Source: Siniperca chuatsi (taxonomy: Eukaryota; Chordata; Actinopteri; Centrarchiformes; Sinipercidae). Taken from it: 64,000 nt of DNA. The notes beneath the pieces were generated by a model that saw only the letters and a program-made list of their open reading frames with translations, searched no databases and was not told the origin of the DNA. This document shows, one piece after another, positions 22,535 to 34,060 of the stretch. Position 1 is the first letter of the stretch. Every line of letters starts with the position of its first letter. Location: the NCBI RefSeq assembly GCF_020085105.1, contig NC_058043.1, forward strand, positions 17,474,167 to 17,538,166. The letters run 5' to 3'. The translations under genes and the position numbers were made by a program.

Positions 22535-22960
22535 AAAGGAATAGTTTGATATTTTGAGGAAAAACATTTACTGCAGTTTGCATTTGATACCACTCTCCTG
22601 TCTGTATGTTAAATATGAAGCTACTGCCAGGCCAGCAGATGGTTAACTTAGCCTAGCACAAAGACTGGAAACAGCTAGCCTGGTTCTGTCCTAGAAATAT
22701 TCCTGCACATAACCCCCTGCGAAACCACAAAGCACAACATGATAACAAACATGATATCATGCGTTAATTAGGCTGAATTTGCTACCTTCAGTAAGCGCTA
22801 GCTGTTTCACCCGTTTTCCAGTCTTTATACTGAGCTACTCTAACTGGCTGCTGGCTCCAACTTCATATTTACAGTAGCCCTACAAACATGAGAGTGGTAT
22901 CAATCCTCTTATCTAACTCTCAACAAGTTATGCATTTGCAAAATGACAAACAATTCTTTT
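22535..22960. mobile_element. TTAA-type MITE family A, near full length
   Basis: The left end AAAGGAATAGTTTGATATTT and right end AAAATGACAAACAATTCTTT (inverse of the left) bound about 425 bp. Internally the arms are partly inverted (GATACCACTCTCCTGTCTGT near the left; GAGAGTGGTATCAATCCTCT near the right). The middle has the family motif AGACTGGAAACAGCTAGCCT. Flanking TTAA is decayed. Confidence 0.65.
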
Positions 22961-22990
22961 ATAGTGTGAGTTCTGTTGGATGTTTTGTTA

Positions 22991-24074
22991 CACTCAAAAA
23001 AGTGCTGGGTTGTTTCTGTAAACACACTGTTGTGTTGCTCATGCTGGGTCAAAGGGGTTGTAAGGGGTTCATTCACAGCTGATCAGCTGGTTGGATACTT
23101 TGACCCAGCTGATGGTTTATTAATTTTCCCGCTCTTCCATTGTCAAATTTTCTGGATCCAACTCTTGCGCTCAGAGGTTCACAACATGTGGGCAGGATTT
23201 TATGGTGGATTATGAATACTTTACCTATATTTTAATAAATTGTGGTAACAGCACGATCTTAAGCACATTTCACTGTAAAAACACAATCTGGGATCATGGT
23301 GGGGGGCGCAACAGCACTGAGCGCACTCTTGCTGCAGACACTCATTGGTTTTCAGTTAAGCTGCCACTTGAAGTAAACAGACATAAAATAGCTATTTTGT
23401 TAGTTACCGTTATGTGATAATTAATAAAGTAGCTAAGGCACGACCGGGTGTGCCATACACGTTAGCACAAGTGAAGAGCCCAGATGCCGGCTCATTACTT
23501 AGCCAAGTTTAGTTAGCTAGCTAGTTTAGTTGACGTTAGCTAGCTAGCTTGCTGTTGCTGTCCCATGGGTGCCGAAAAACCCGTTCGCTAGCATCAAGAC
23601 CCCCACGAGATCTCGGCCGGAAACAATCGGCACGACCTGGTGTGTAATTAAAACAGGTAAAGCAGTTTCAGTTAAAAATCAGCGTTTCTCCGATGCTCTT
23701 CGGCAGACACAGGACATGAGGAGGGGCTGCAAGCCGACCGTTAGCTCAGCTTGTTTTTAGGTTAGGATTCCTTCAGTGTTCACCGTTCAGGTTTTTACCG
23801 GGAGCCAAATATTAAATTTCTTGAATCGTGTCTCTTCATTACCCACACACAAAATCAGGTATTGTTGGTGGTGCATATTGTTTTTCATTGTATCACATTT
23901 GTATGGGAAATATTTAACCCAGTTATACACTCACTTGGTTGGATCAAATGAACAAACCAGCCTTCTGGGTTAAAAGGTAAAACCCAGCACTTGGGTCAAA
24001 CCAGCCCAGCGTGTGTTCTCTCCCACAGTTACCCAGCGGTTGAGTTATTTTTTAACCTAGCATTTTTTTGTGTG
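22991..24074. mobile_element. Long TA-flanked non-autonomous transposon
   Basis: Ends are CACTCAAAAAAGTGCTGGGTT (first 20 bases 22991-23010) and its imperfect inverse CCTAGCATTTTTTTGTGTG at 24056-24074, flanked by TA at 22989-22990 and 24075-24076. The subterminal regions repeat CTGGGTT/AACCCAG. TA duplication suggests the Tc1/mariner group. The 1,084-bp body has no transposase; a CpG-containing core (about 23290-23760) may be a separate insertion. Family name not assigned. Confidence 0.6.
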
Positions 24075-24382
24075 TAGTTATGTTATTTATTGTGTCATGT
24101 GCATAAAAGTGCCCAGACCACATGGACTTATAAGACACCAAAAGTACTGCTGCAGCGGTGAAACATTAGTCGGACAAGAATGTAACTTCTTACATTACAT
24201 TGCAAACAAAGATCTTTGTCTCCTGTTCCCTTCTCGACAAATACAATCTGCCACAAAACGTGAAATTTAATTTGTCTTTAATCTCACCTAAATCACATAA
24301 CAAATAATGCATTTTCTCTTCATGGAGATGATCAAACCTACAGCCAATGGTACAGTAGATGTAGATGTGCTGTGTAGATGTG

Positions 24383-24850
24383 CTGTGTCCCAAATTCAAA
24401 CTACATACTGATTCTAAGCAGGTTTTTAGTATATACTGTGTTCACACTGGAAAAGTGACCAAATTAAGTATACTCAAACCAGAAAGCATGCATACCAAAT
24501 ACGGTCGATTTCTGAGTGTGTAATGCAAAGCATTACAAAGGAAATGGAGGAGCTGCTCACAGCTGAAAAAAATTTTAAAAAGTGTGGGCGGTGGTGAAAG
24601 AGCTCCAAAAAAATCTTAAAGAAAATAATAAAATTTTGGGCAAAACATTTGAATGAATATTTGTTAAATTTTTGTGGCAGTAGGTTTCCAGAGTTGCAGT
24701 TTGATTGACAACTGACGACACATTTTGTTTAATTTCCTGTTAGTATAAAGTATGTTGATATTTTGTATACTAACTGCTAAAACTATATACTATGATGATT
24801 AGTATGTAGTACACACTGTATAGAATTAGTATGTAGTATGAGGGACACAG
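24383..24850. mobile_element. MITE with CTGTGTCCC ends
   Basis: It begins CTGTGTCCCAAATTCAAACT and ends with the near-inverse (AGTATGTAGTATGAGGGACA, then CAG). A diverged partial copy in opposite orientation lies at about 26177-26500. No coding capacity; superfamily undecided because target duplication is unclear. Confidence 0.65.
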
Positions 24851-26176
24851 CTTGTTATTATTAAGTCTGCACAATTGTTCCTGCTCTATGCTCAGATACA
24901 TTGACTAACACTTCAGGTAAAGAGGCCACATTCGGCTTCGCATTTATTCCAGTGTAAGTGTGTAAGTCCTCTTCTCCATCAGTAGCAGCTTGTTATTGTA
25001 ATTCATACTGTGGTACTTTGAAAGCATGCAGTTTTTACTTCCGCTTCAAACAGGTTGATTTAGATTTTTATAGTTATGTGTATAATAAGCGAGACATTAA
25101 CTCCTGCTGTAGCACCCCAGTTTATGTGTGTGTTCATGCTCCTAACTCACTTAATCTAAAGAAGAGTGTGTGAGCAGTATTAAAATTCCTTCTGCACATG
25201 CAGCATGAAGACATTAAGGAACTACCGGCACTTTTTTCTTCCCAGTGTAAAAAAATCACGGCCTGGTTGTGCACAAAGAAGGGAGATGTGCTATTAAAAA
25301 GCCATTTTATTAACACCATGTTGATGACCGCTGATTAACTTCCAGCTGTCAGCTCTCTGTCTTTGCTGCACAAATTAACAGGCTTTGTTACCACAACAGC
25401 AGCGTGATACAATAATACTGACCACACAGCACAGGGATTAAGTGGTAACCTATTTCCCTTTTAAGACTGAATGATTCCATTATGAACACGCTGTTTAAAA
25501 AGTGGAGTGAACATTTGAGCTGCCTCAGATTTTTAGCATTGGTGGCAGAAAAAGCCCTCAAGGACGGCTTTGAACCAAAAAGTCTTCTTTGTAAACGCAG
25601 GGAAAACACAATATACGCAGCACTTACAGGTATTGATTAGAGGCACTGACTCAAGGACAGACTGAAGGATGGAGCCTTCCTTCCTTCCGTCTCTAAACTC
25701 ATCTGCTGTCTGGTGCATGTCCGGGCCTGCAGCATCACCAGCCTTCCCTCTAAGATGGAAAACTGGAATTTCCCATGAAGAAGAGTTTGGCAAAGGCAGT
25801 TTTCTCTTCATGTTTGCATGGACAAACGTGTGTTTGTGAGTCTGGGCATGTGTGAATGTGTACGGGTGAGTCTGTGTGTGAGTGATTTTTTTTTTTTTTT
25901 ACAAAAAGCCACAGGGTGCAATGTATATGCTATAGGCTTACAGTACATGCCTGTAATTCTTTTATGGCTTTTCCAAAATGAGAATGTTTAACACGCATCC
26001 GTTTTTCATTGCATTGCTAATTATTGTTATTGTACAGATTTGAAATGCACCTTCTTCTCCATAGTCATAATTTGGGAAAGTATGAAAACACACTTTGCCA
26101 CTGCTTTTCAAAATTGTCTGTAAAGGACAAAAGCCTAAGCCTGTGTCACAGATCAACATACTGCTTTTTTTTTACT
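24851..26176. other. Non-coding DNA between inverted MITE copies
   Basis: No exon-like frame is convincing. There is a T-run near 25887-25900. The 92-codon frame at 25533-25811 (-) has no recognisable domain. Confidence 0.4.
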
Positions 26177-26500
26177 GTATGTACTACATACTAATCGTCA
26201 TAGTACAGTGTTTTAGCAGTTAGTATACAAAAATATCAACACACTTTACCATTTTATTCTTACAGGAAGTTATTACAAATAGTTGACCTTGGTTGTCAAT
26301 CAAACTGCAACTTTGGAAAGCTAAGACAATTAAACATTTTTTAGAGCTGTTTCTCCACCAACCACAAGTTTTTTCAGTTGTGAGCAGCACCTCCATTTCC
26401 TTCCTGCATTACACTGTGGGAGAATAGTGTTCATCAACAGCGCACTCAGAAATTGACTATATTTAATATGCAAAGACGATTTTTAAGTATTTTAAGTCCA
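26177..26500 (-). mobile_element. Inverted partial copy of the 24383-24850 MITE
   Basis: Read on the minus strand it follows the 24.4-kb element: TTAGTATACAAAAATATCAA, TTGTCAATCAAACTGCAACT and GAGCAGCACCTCCATTTCC all have inverse counterparts there. The distal end is lost. Confidence 0.65.
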
Positions 26501-29500
26501 GCATTGTTTACATACATGTTGCGGTCTATCTTGCAGTCTTCTTCTTCACTGCTTTTACTTTTCTTGGCACATTACAGCCACCTGTTGATCAGCTGAATAG
26601 TGTGAAACCATTGGTAGGACTGTGTATTGTGTCACCTGTATGTGCATGTGTGCATCCTTGTGCGAGTGCACGATACAAACAAAACAGGAACTACTCATAA
26701 AATAACTGCTCCATAGAAACTCCACAGGGAACCTTTAAGCACAGCAGTGCTTGGAGCTAAATGCTAACGTCAACCTCATGAAGTGTGGCTAAAAAAGTGA
26801 CAATACAAGAATCCTTGGATGGTGAGGAGGGACAGAAAAAGAAACAAAAGGAGAGAATGCAAGAAAGAAAGAGATGCACTTCTATAACTTTTTCCACTCA
26901 ATGTAGTGTGTAGTGTGTGAGGCCTGCGACAAAGTGTTTATCAAATTATGAATGATGCACACATACAGTGTTGTAGATTGAGAGAAAGCCCCACAGCACA
27001 CAAACAAAAAACACAATTTAAATGTCCAAAGTGTGAAATGACTTTACTCTTCTACGTGTGTGTTTTTTTTTTTCACGTGCGTTGGAAAGCTGTCACAGAG
27101 TAAAATCTAATCACCAGTTTCAGAGCTCTGTCGGGAGAATAAATAAAACTCTTTAGTGTCAGCCTAGAGAGCACTAACCTTCAGCTGCCTCATAAAAAAC
27201 GGAGAAGCACTTCATGAATGCAGTTTTGGCTGCACGCGAAGGCTGCAGGCATTTTGCCAATTAGTTACTCTGACAGTGTACTCTGCAAACGGATTTCATT
27301 CATCCATTCACCCGGAGGCTGATTTGGTCGAGTTTAACAGATGATGGCAGTTTTCTGATTCTAACGCCATTTAGCTAATGGAGCAGCTGAAGTTGTGTAA
27401 TTAACTTTAATGTCTGCCAGTCACATGTCTAATCTGATCAAAGTATTACAGTGGTCATTATGAAGAGAGATGCAGGACTTTTGGGAAAGGATACAGGAAA
27501 TAGAGTGATGGACGACTGAGAGGGAGTGACAGCTTCCTGTAACAGAGTCAATTGGGAGAGAAAACAGAGACACAGAGGTCAAAATTGTAGCGAGGCCAGC
27601 ACTAAGTAGCTCTCCTCTGACGTAAAACCTGGAAAATGAGCCTGGAAAAAAGCAGCAGTCCAAACGCTGCAGAGGGAAATGTATCTGAATACAGTAAAGT
27701 GTTGTGGGTCAACAAAAGTGAATGAGAACAGCCTGTATGTATAAAAATGTCAGAGGACCAGACTTTAATGACAAATGACATATAAGTTATACTACAGTTG
27801 ACCATTGTCCATCTTTGCAGTTGCGGAAGAGCGCTCTGTGCTCCTATTGGTTAATGCCACGAAACACGTAGTGGAAGTTGTCATACTAGGCGAGAGAACT
27901 GACACGCTAGTCTTTTTGATGGGATGTCGTGAGGCGTCCCAGATGCAACGGTGGTTGTCGTCCACTATGACACACCACACGGGGTAAAACAATGAATTGT
28001 CACGTTTTCGTTCCCCACACCCTGCATCTGTCGGGTTGGGCTATTATCAGGCTGATATCTTGTAGTCTGAACCCAGCACTGAGATTTCCATCCTGGTTAA
28101 TTTGGTGACACTGGTGGTTACTGTGGGAACAGCAAATGTGTTTTAATACTACAGTTAACACTTGCTGAGCAGCTGGTTTGTCAGAAATACGACAGAAGAG
28201 AACCTGGTCTATCTGTTTACAGCGCAGCCAAACAAACTCACTGTGTTTTAATAAAGAAGTTGCTTAATGATTGTAGTAGCAGTAGTTTCCCACACAACAG
28301 TGTGGCACAGTGACGGTTACCTGGCTGAGGAGTTGGAGGTGTGTAGTCTGTCACCTGTAACTCTTCATCTAACAGCTCACTGTGGCTGCTCCTTCTTGAT
28401 TTGTTACTCCCTCCCAAAAATTCAGTTGATCCACTGATGAAAAAATGCAGAAAATGACCCTTGTCTTTTTTTGTAGATGCATTTTTAATGATGAATGATG
28501 ATCGCAGTCAGTGCTAACTTTGGTGACAAATACAAAACAGTGCATTTTCTGTCGTTTCTTCACTATGTTTCGCCAGTTGAACGTTTTAAATGTGAAGCAG
28601 CAGTAAGAGGGGTTTGAATTCTTAGAAATCTACAGGACTTTAACAGTGGAGGAACCTAGAAACAAATATTTTGGCCACACAAAGTTAGGCTTATTTTTTC
28701 AGACTTTCCTCGAATGTTTGCGTTTTTTCTTGTAAATTACTGGCAGATTTTTCTTCTTTGGGACTATTAAAAAAAAACAAGAGGGTGATTTCACTCTTTG
28801 GTTGAACTGGACATAGGCCAAAGTCTACTTGTCGACCCCTTGTCACAAATTGCATGTTTCCAGGATATAAAGGTTGGGAACAACTGTATATAATTAAATG
28901 AATTATTCATACTTTCCAGGCAGCCCCTGGTTCCCAGAGATTTCTGTGCAGGATGAAAATCTATTAACAGTGACTGGAAACCTTCATAAGAGGGTTAACC
29001 ATCACTGTGAACATCATGCTGGCTTTTATTTTTGGTCACAGTTGTGACATTGTTGTTGGTCTGCACTTACAGCCGTATTATTCTGCAGTGAAAATACAAC
29101 AACAACTAAAGCTGATGATGATGTTCACTGTGATGGATGAACTGCCTAAATCAAGTTTTCAAGTCTTTGCAAATTAATTTTGTAACAAAAACGAATGTCA
29201 ACTACTATATATGGTTGGGAATTAGGTAAAACATGAAAAAACACTACTGATCATTTAAAAACACAAACACTGAATGTTGCAACATTTTTCTTTCCAGGCA
29301 TCTTGAGCCTTTTAGTCTGCTCAAACTCTACATTTCTCATCAGCTGTTCTGCTGATTGAAGCCCAGAGGCTTCAAAAACAAGACAGATTAAAGTGCCTTA
29401 AAGTTCTCTAAATGACACATCGCAGATATTTTCATTGCAGTAAACATTGTAAAAAGCAACAGCTCATATCAAACCATGTTTGTGTCCTGCACACATACAC

Positions 29501-30036
29501 CACATTTCCTCATCAATTTCTGGCAGACTGCAGAACTGCTAACTGATAACTGATACAACCATAAAAACAGTAGCAAGGTCAATATTATGGCTACACACCA
29601 TATTTCAACATCGGTGCTGAAGCTCCACAGGCGTGTGCACTGATTCGCTCATGTTTGCATCATTGAGCAGGAATTGACAGGAAAGAAATACGATGTTACA
29701 GCAGCAGCATGTGTGACCTGTTGTTGCGACCAATCAATCAATCAGAGTGTCACCTCTGTTACTATATATTGGAGATGCTAATCACTGCTCGGTGCTGAGA
29801 GCGCTCTCAGGGGTCTGACTGGTCACCGCTCGGAGGCCTCAGGTGTGTTTTACCTTTCCTCATTTGGTCATGTTAGTTTTTCAGGATATCTCAAAAACCT
29901 GTTCACAAATTTCAGTGACATTTGGTAGAAAACTGGCCATATATATTATTATTATACACAATTCATGTATTATTATAATATATATATCCAGGAATAATTG
30001 TGAGATGGGGCATTTTTGATGATTTTTAACTAGTAG
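26501..30036. other. Intergenic DNA without recognised genes
   Basis: I find no exon bounded by plausible splice sites on either strand. A CpG-retaining patch at about 27815-28040 has overlapping 60-66 codon frames on both strands but no known motif. The rest is AT-rich and unremarkable. Confidence 0.4.
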
Positions 30037-30426
30037 CACGGTTCTAGGGATGGCAATGTTGGTCTGTCGGTTTGTCAGTCCACCACTGTCCTCTGAGTAT
30101 ATCTCATCAACTATTAGATGGGTTGCCATGAAATTTTGTACAGACATTCATGATCCCCAGGGGATGAAGTCTTCTGACATTGGTGATCCTCTGACTTTTC
30201 CTCGCACCACCATGAGGTGACATTTAAATTTTGAGTGAAATGTCTCGACAACTACTGGATGGATTGCCATGAAATTTGTTACATGCATTCATGTTCCCCT
30301 CCGGAAAAACTGTAATCACTTTGGTGATTCCCTGACTTTTCGTCTAGTGCCATCGTCTGGTCAAAATATCAATTCGTCTAATACTTTCCTTTATGACCAA
30401 ATATCTTCAAAAACTAATGACATTCC

Positions 30427-31493
30427 TGTAGCGGGTCCCGGCTAGGTCTCCGCTGGCAGATATATAGATAATCCTCTGATAGGAGTGCTCTGGAAATATT
30501 ACAAATATTACAGAGAAATCAGTGACGCAGGACAACAATTGCTCATTCTCCATTCACTCGGATTATTTTATTTTTAACTTAATTTTAACTTTGCATCTGC
30601 AATCATGAATTATTTTCTGTAATTTTTGTCTGTTTTGCATTGAAGCACAGGTTATATCCACATTTGGATCACATGAAGCCATATATTCTTCAAAGGTCTG
30701 TTTTCACATATATGTATCCTCACATATTTCCAAACATTAACTTATTAAAGTTTGTATGAAACCAAAAACAACATGTTTCCTTTAAATCCCATTTTTGGTC
30801 TATCCTCAATCATGTCTGCACTTCTTCCTTTAAACATCTATCATCTTTGTCCTCTTATCAAAAGAGTATTTTTGTAATCACTGTACATTTTATAAGTGTT
30901 CACTTTATACAACAGAATAATTCTCATTTGCAGTTAAGCTGTATTACATTTACACTATAAGAACACAAACTTCAATAATAAACATATCTGCCTCATAACT
31001 TGGCGCTCAGTTCAATGAACTGAATCTGTATCATTGTATTAACGCGCGCGCCCTTGAACAAGGCCGCAGCCGTAACTGGGGTTACGCTGTACATTCACAT
31101 TAACTTTTTACCCTTTTAACATTGTACTACACACATAGCTCTTTTTCACACACTGAAATAATCCACAAATGCCCCGGAGCCATAGGGAACAAATAAAATA
31201 AACAATCTGCGGACGTTGGCCGCCATTTTCTCAATTGCGTATCGTCAAACCTAACTGTTTACACATTTGACATACTTTTAGTTTATAGAGCACACATCAC
31301 TGGGGATTCATATTAACTTATAAACATCTGTAGTCACTTTATGTGACTACAGATGCTACTCACACTCAGCGCTTCTCTGTGATCTCTCATTAGTATTCAA
31401 TTATATAAATCCGAATAAAATAAAATACTATTGCAATAAAGGAAAGGAAACAAAAAAATAACAATCTCAACAAAACTTATTTTATGAGTGTCA
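30427..31493. mobile_element. Solo LTR with 6-bp target duplication
   Basis: A 1,067-bp block begins TGTAGCGGGTCCCGG and ends GTGTCA. It is flanked by the exact direct repeat CATTCC (30421-30426 and 31494-31499) and interrupts family B precisely at that site. TG...CA ends plus a 4-6 bp duplication are the hallmark of LTR retrotransposons and retroviruses. No internal gag-pol region is present, so this is best read as a solo LTR left by recombination. AATAAA motifs occur near 31190 and 31420. Orientation and family are undecided. Confidence 0.7.
31325..31355. repeat. Perfect 13-bp hairpin inside the solo LTR
   Basis: CATCTGTAGTCAC and GTGACTACAGATG are exact inverse complements separated by TTTAT. 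It could fold as a stem-loop in the LTR transcript; its role is unknown. Confidence 0.85.
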
Positions 31494-31640
31494 CATTCCC
31501 ATCAGCCTAAAACATCAGTATGTCGTCATTGGGAGCATGTTAGCATGCAGATGTTAACATTTGGCTTAAAGGACCGCTGTGCCTAAGTACAGCCTGATGG
31601 AGCCACTGACCTGGCTGCAGATTTAGTCTTGTTGCTATAT

Positions 31641-32689
31641 TCTCTTGAATGAAAAAAATCAGCGACATATCCCATAATAGTTTGTAACTACTTTAATTTT
31701 ATAACATTACTTCGTCATAGAAATAGGAGAACTGATGATGACAGTGTGAAGTTGGTCCATTGGCACTGAATTAGTCACTGACTCTGAGGGCTCACTGTCA
31801 TTTTGTTAGAAACATAATGTCCTTATGAGTTGTTTTTGAATGTAGCGCTTCCAGCTGTGAAATTATAAAAATGTCTCCACATCCTGTGAAGCTGCCGTGG
31901 CTGCTGTCAGAGTAACAATTAAGCATCTTTTGATTTGTCACTAGATGAACTTTAGATGTTGCAATCTTCTGTGGGTGTTTGAAAAAAGAGTTTGAGTGCT
32001 GTGTTGTATATTTGACTTTAAAATGCTGTTTGTTTCTGTCAGACAAGCTGCAGGCTGCTGGTAAATTCCCATTCAGTGGATCTACAGACTGAGCTCGTTT
32101 CTACACATCAGTGTCAGCAAAATACTCAGATGTCACAAAACCGGAACTATCCCTTTGACATAGTTTATGTCCTGTTATAGTGATTAGTGATTAAACTGTT
32201 GGCTGAATGTTTTTGGAAACCTGACAACTGCCAGCCAATCAGAAACAAGTATTTTCCATACTGATGGTATAATAAACTGTAAATAACATATGAGGACTCT
32301 CTTTAAGAGTTTTTTCCTTTTATTTACTTTTTTGCAATATAATTTTGTTGACAGAGTGTTGAAAGAAATTTACCTCTCTATCTCACTTTCCCTCTCTTAG
32401 GTTATCTCCTCTCCACCCAGAACATTTTCAGACAAAACAGACCCCATAGTGGGAAAACAGGCACTCGGTTGTGGCCACAGAACCCACCGACCTCCCTTCA
32501 TCCTCCTGGCACAAAGTTCAGAATTCCCAGTAATTGACTCGTATTTTTATCTCACCTAACCCAAGCTGTTGAGTTTTTCCAAATGTGTTTTTTCAGGGCT
32601 TTGAGCACCACAAGCCGAGTACCTTACAGTTCCATTATATTCAAAACATGCGATGCGATAGATGGATAAATGGCACTACAGGTAAGAGG
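31641..32689. other. Intergenic DNA without recognised genes
   Basis: Only short overlapping open frames are present, and no repeat with clear ends. Confidence 0.4.
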
Positions 32690-33040
32690 GAAAATATGTA
32701 TTTTTGATTATGATGATGATCATATATCAACAATGGATCAAATGTGTCACTCGTGGTGACAAACCCACAAATAAAGCAGTTCCCCCTCAGCTCTACGGAG
32801 TGTTTTAGCTTCTTTCGGCTCATTGTTTTCGATGTACGGCCCACTACTTTTGTGTTTTGCTTCACTCCCAAGGCTTTTCCATCTGCAACAGGCAGCTGTT
32901 TTTAGTGAAAAAGCTGTAAAAACACACTGTACACTACCTGCTCAGCACCAAACAGCAGACTGACACAGTTAGCAACTAGCTGGTGAACATAGTGGAGCAT
33001 TTAGGAGGTAAAGGTTGGTAATAAATAAAACTGTATTGTT
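32690..33040 (+). mobile_element. MITE family C copy
   Basis: It shares GCAGCTGTTTTTAGTGAAAA, CACTGTACACTACCTGCTCA and TAGCTGGTGAACATAGTGGA with the 38.8-kb copy. The ends are eroded. Confidence 0.55.
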
Positions 33041-33314
33041 GTTTTAAAACGGCAGCAGTGGCAAGTTGTTGCCAGTGTTAACAGTAGCTCTGTGTTTATG
33101 TCTGCAGGTCAGTGTGGATGAGTCATAAAGGTCATCAGGTTTCACAGTCTCTCTCTCAGTTCTCATCCAGGCTTTCTGTATCACACAGCTCATCCATTTT
33201 TGAAATTACAGTGCTGTATTTTAGTCTCAAACATCTGTTCAGTTTAGAGTTTATAGTGAGCCTGCAGGGCCCTTCATGCATTCTTCTCATTTTCTGTCCT
33301 TAGTCCAGTAGTTT

Positions 33315-33326
33315 GGGGGGGGGGGG
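33315..33326 (+). repeat. Run of 12 G
   Basis: An uninterrupted G tract lies in non-coding DNA. It may be a sequencing-sensitive homopolymer. Confidence 0.9.
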
Positions 33327-33721
33327 TTGCTCAGCAGTGGGTGGGTTTATTTTCATGTTGTTCACACAGTTTCTTTTGTCGTTTTATGTTTGTGCTTGTA
33401 AAGCGGTATTTTCCCCAGTATTTATGTCAGTAATGAGCTTCACAACTGAAAAAGAAAAGGACTTGGATCAGACAGAAATGCTTCCACTGGTGTCATTACA
33501 TTGATTTGTTTTTCAGTTTGTTTGTTTTTATTGACCTTTATTTTGTTCAAGGTACCACACAAAGAATTGCCTTCATTCTTTACCAGCAATCATAGAAAAA
33601 CTAAATAACACAGATTATTTTCATCAAAGATGAGAGGGTAGTCAAAAATGTTTGCAATTACTTGTAGAGGTCTGCTGTGCCACCAGAGTCACCACTCATG
33701 ATTTTAGACAGTTTTTCATGC

Positions 33722-34060
33722 AAGGAATAGTTTGACATTTTGGGAAATACACTTATTCGCTTTCTAGATAAGAAAATCGATGCCACTCTCATGTCTGTAC
33801 ATTGATTATTGAGCTAAAGCTGGGAAGCAGTTAGCTTAGCTTAGCTTAGCATAAAGACTGGAAGCTTTTGGAGTTTACTCCAAACAGCTAGCCTGGCTCT
33901 GTCCAAAGTTCAAAAATAAACCTACCAGAACCTCTAAAGCTCACTAATCAATTACGTTATATCTTGTTTGTTTAATCTGTACACAAACGTAATGTAAAAA
34001 CATGTTGGTAGGCACATTAAGAGCCAGGCTAGCTGTTTCCAGTTTCCAGTCTTTATGCTA
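33722..34060 (+). mobile_element. MITE family A copy, truncated
   Basis: It starts GGAATAGTTTGACATTTTGG and includes a small tandem AGCTT(AGCTT)n near 33833-33850, AGCTAGCCTGGCTCTGTCC and a late inverted arm (GCTGTTTCCAGTTTCCAGTC). The terminal right arm is missing. Confidence 0.65.

Larger units (their letters stand above)
30037..31640 (+). mobile_element. Repeat family B copy split by a solo LTR
   Basis: The left part (about 30037-30426) contains GGATTGCCATGAAATTTGTT and TGGTGATTCCCTGACTTTTC. The right part (31494-31640) continues with CATTCCCATCAGCC, GTTAGCATGCAGATGTTAAC and GTACAGCCTGATGGAGCCAC. The uninterrupted copy at 51930-52350 shows the two parts are normally contiguous. Other copies are near 39.9, 45.5, 47.6 and 54.2-55.2 kb. 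The family is a familiar teleost interspersed repeat, but I cannot name its class. Confidence 0.75.

Noticed and set aside
25533-25811. 92-codon minus-strand frame in the desert
   Set aside because: No domain, no splice context and no signal or membrane features beyond chance.
27792-27992. Overlapping 60-66 codon frames on both strands in a CpG-retaining patch
   Set aside because: Frames on both strands of similar length and no family resemblance suggest chance or transposon debris.
33833-33850. AGCTT tandem as a satellite
   Set aside because: It is a short slippage expansion within MITE family A.
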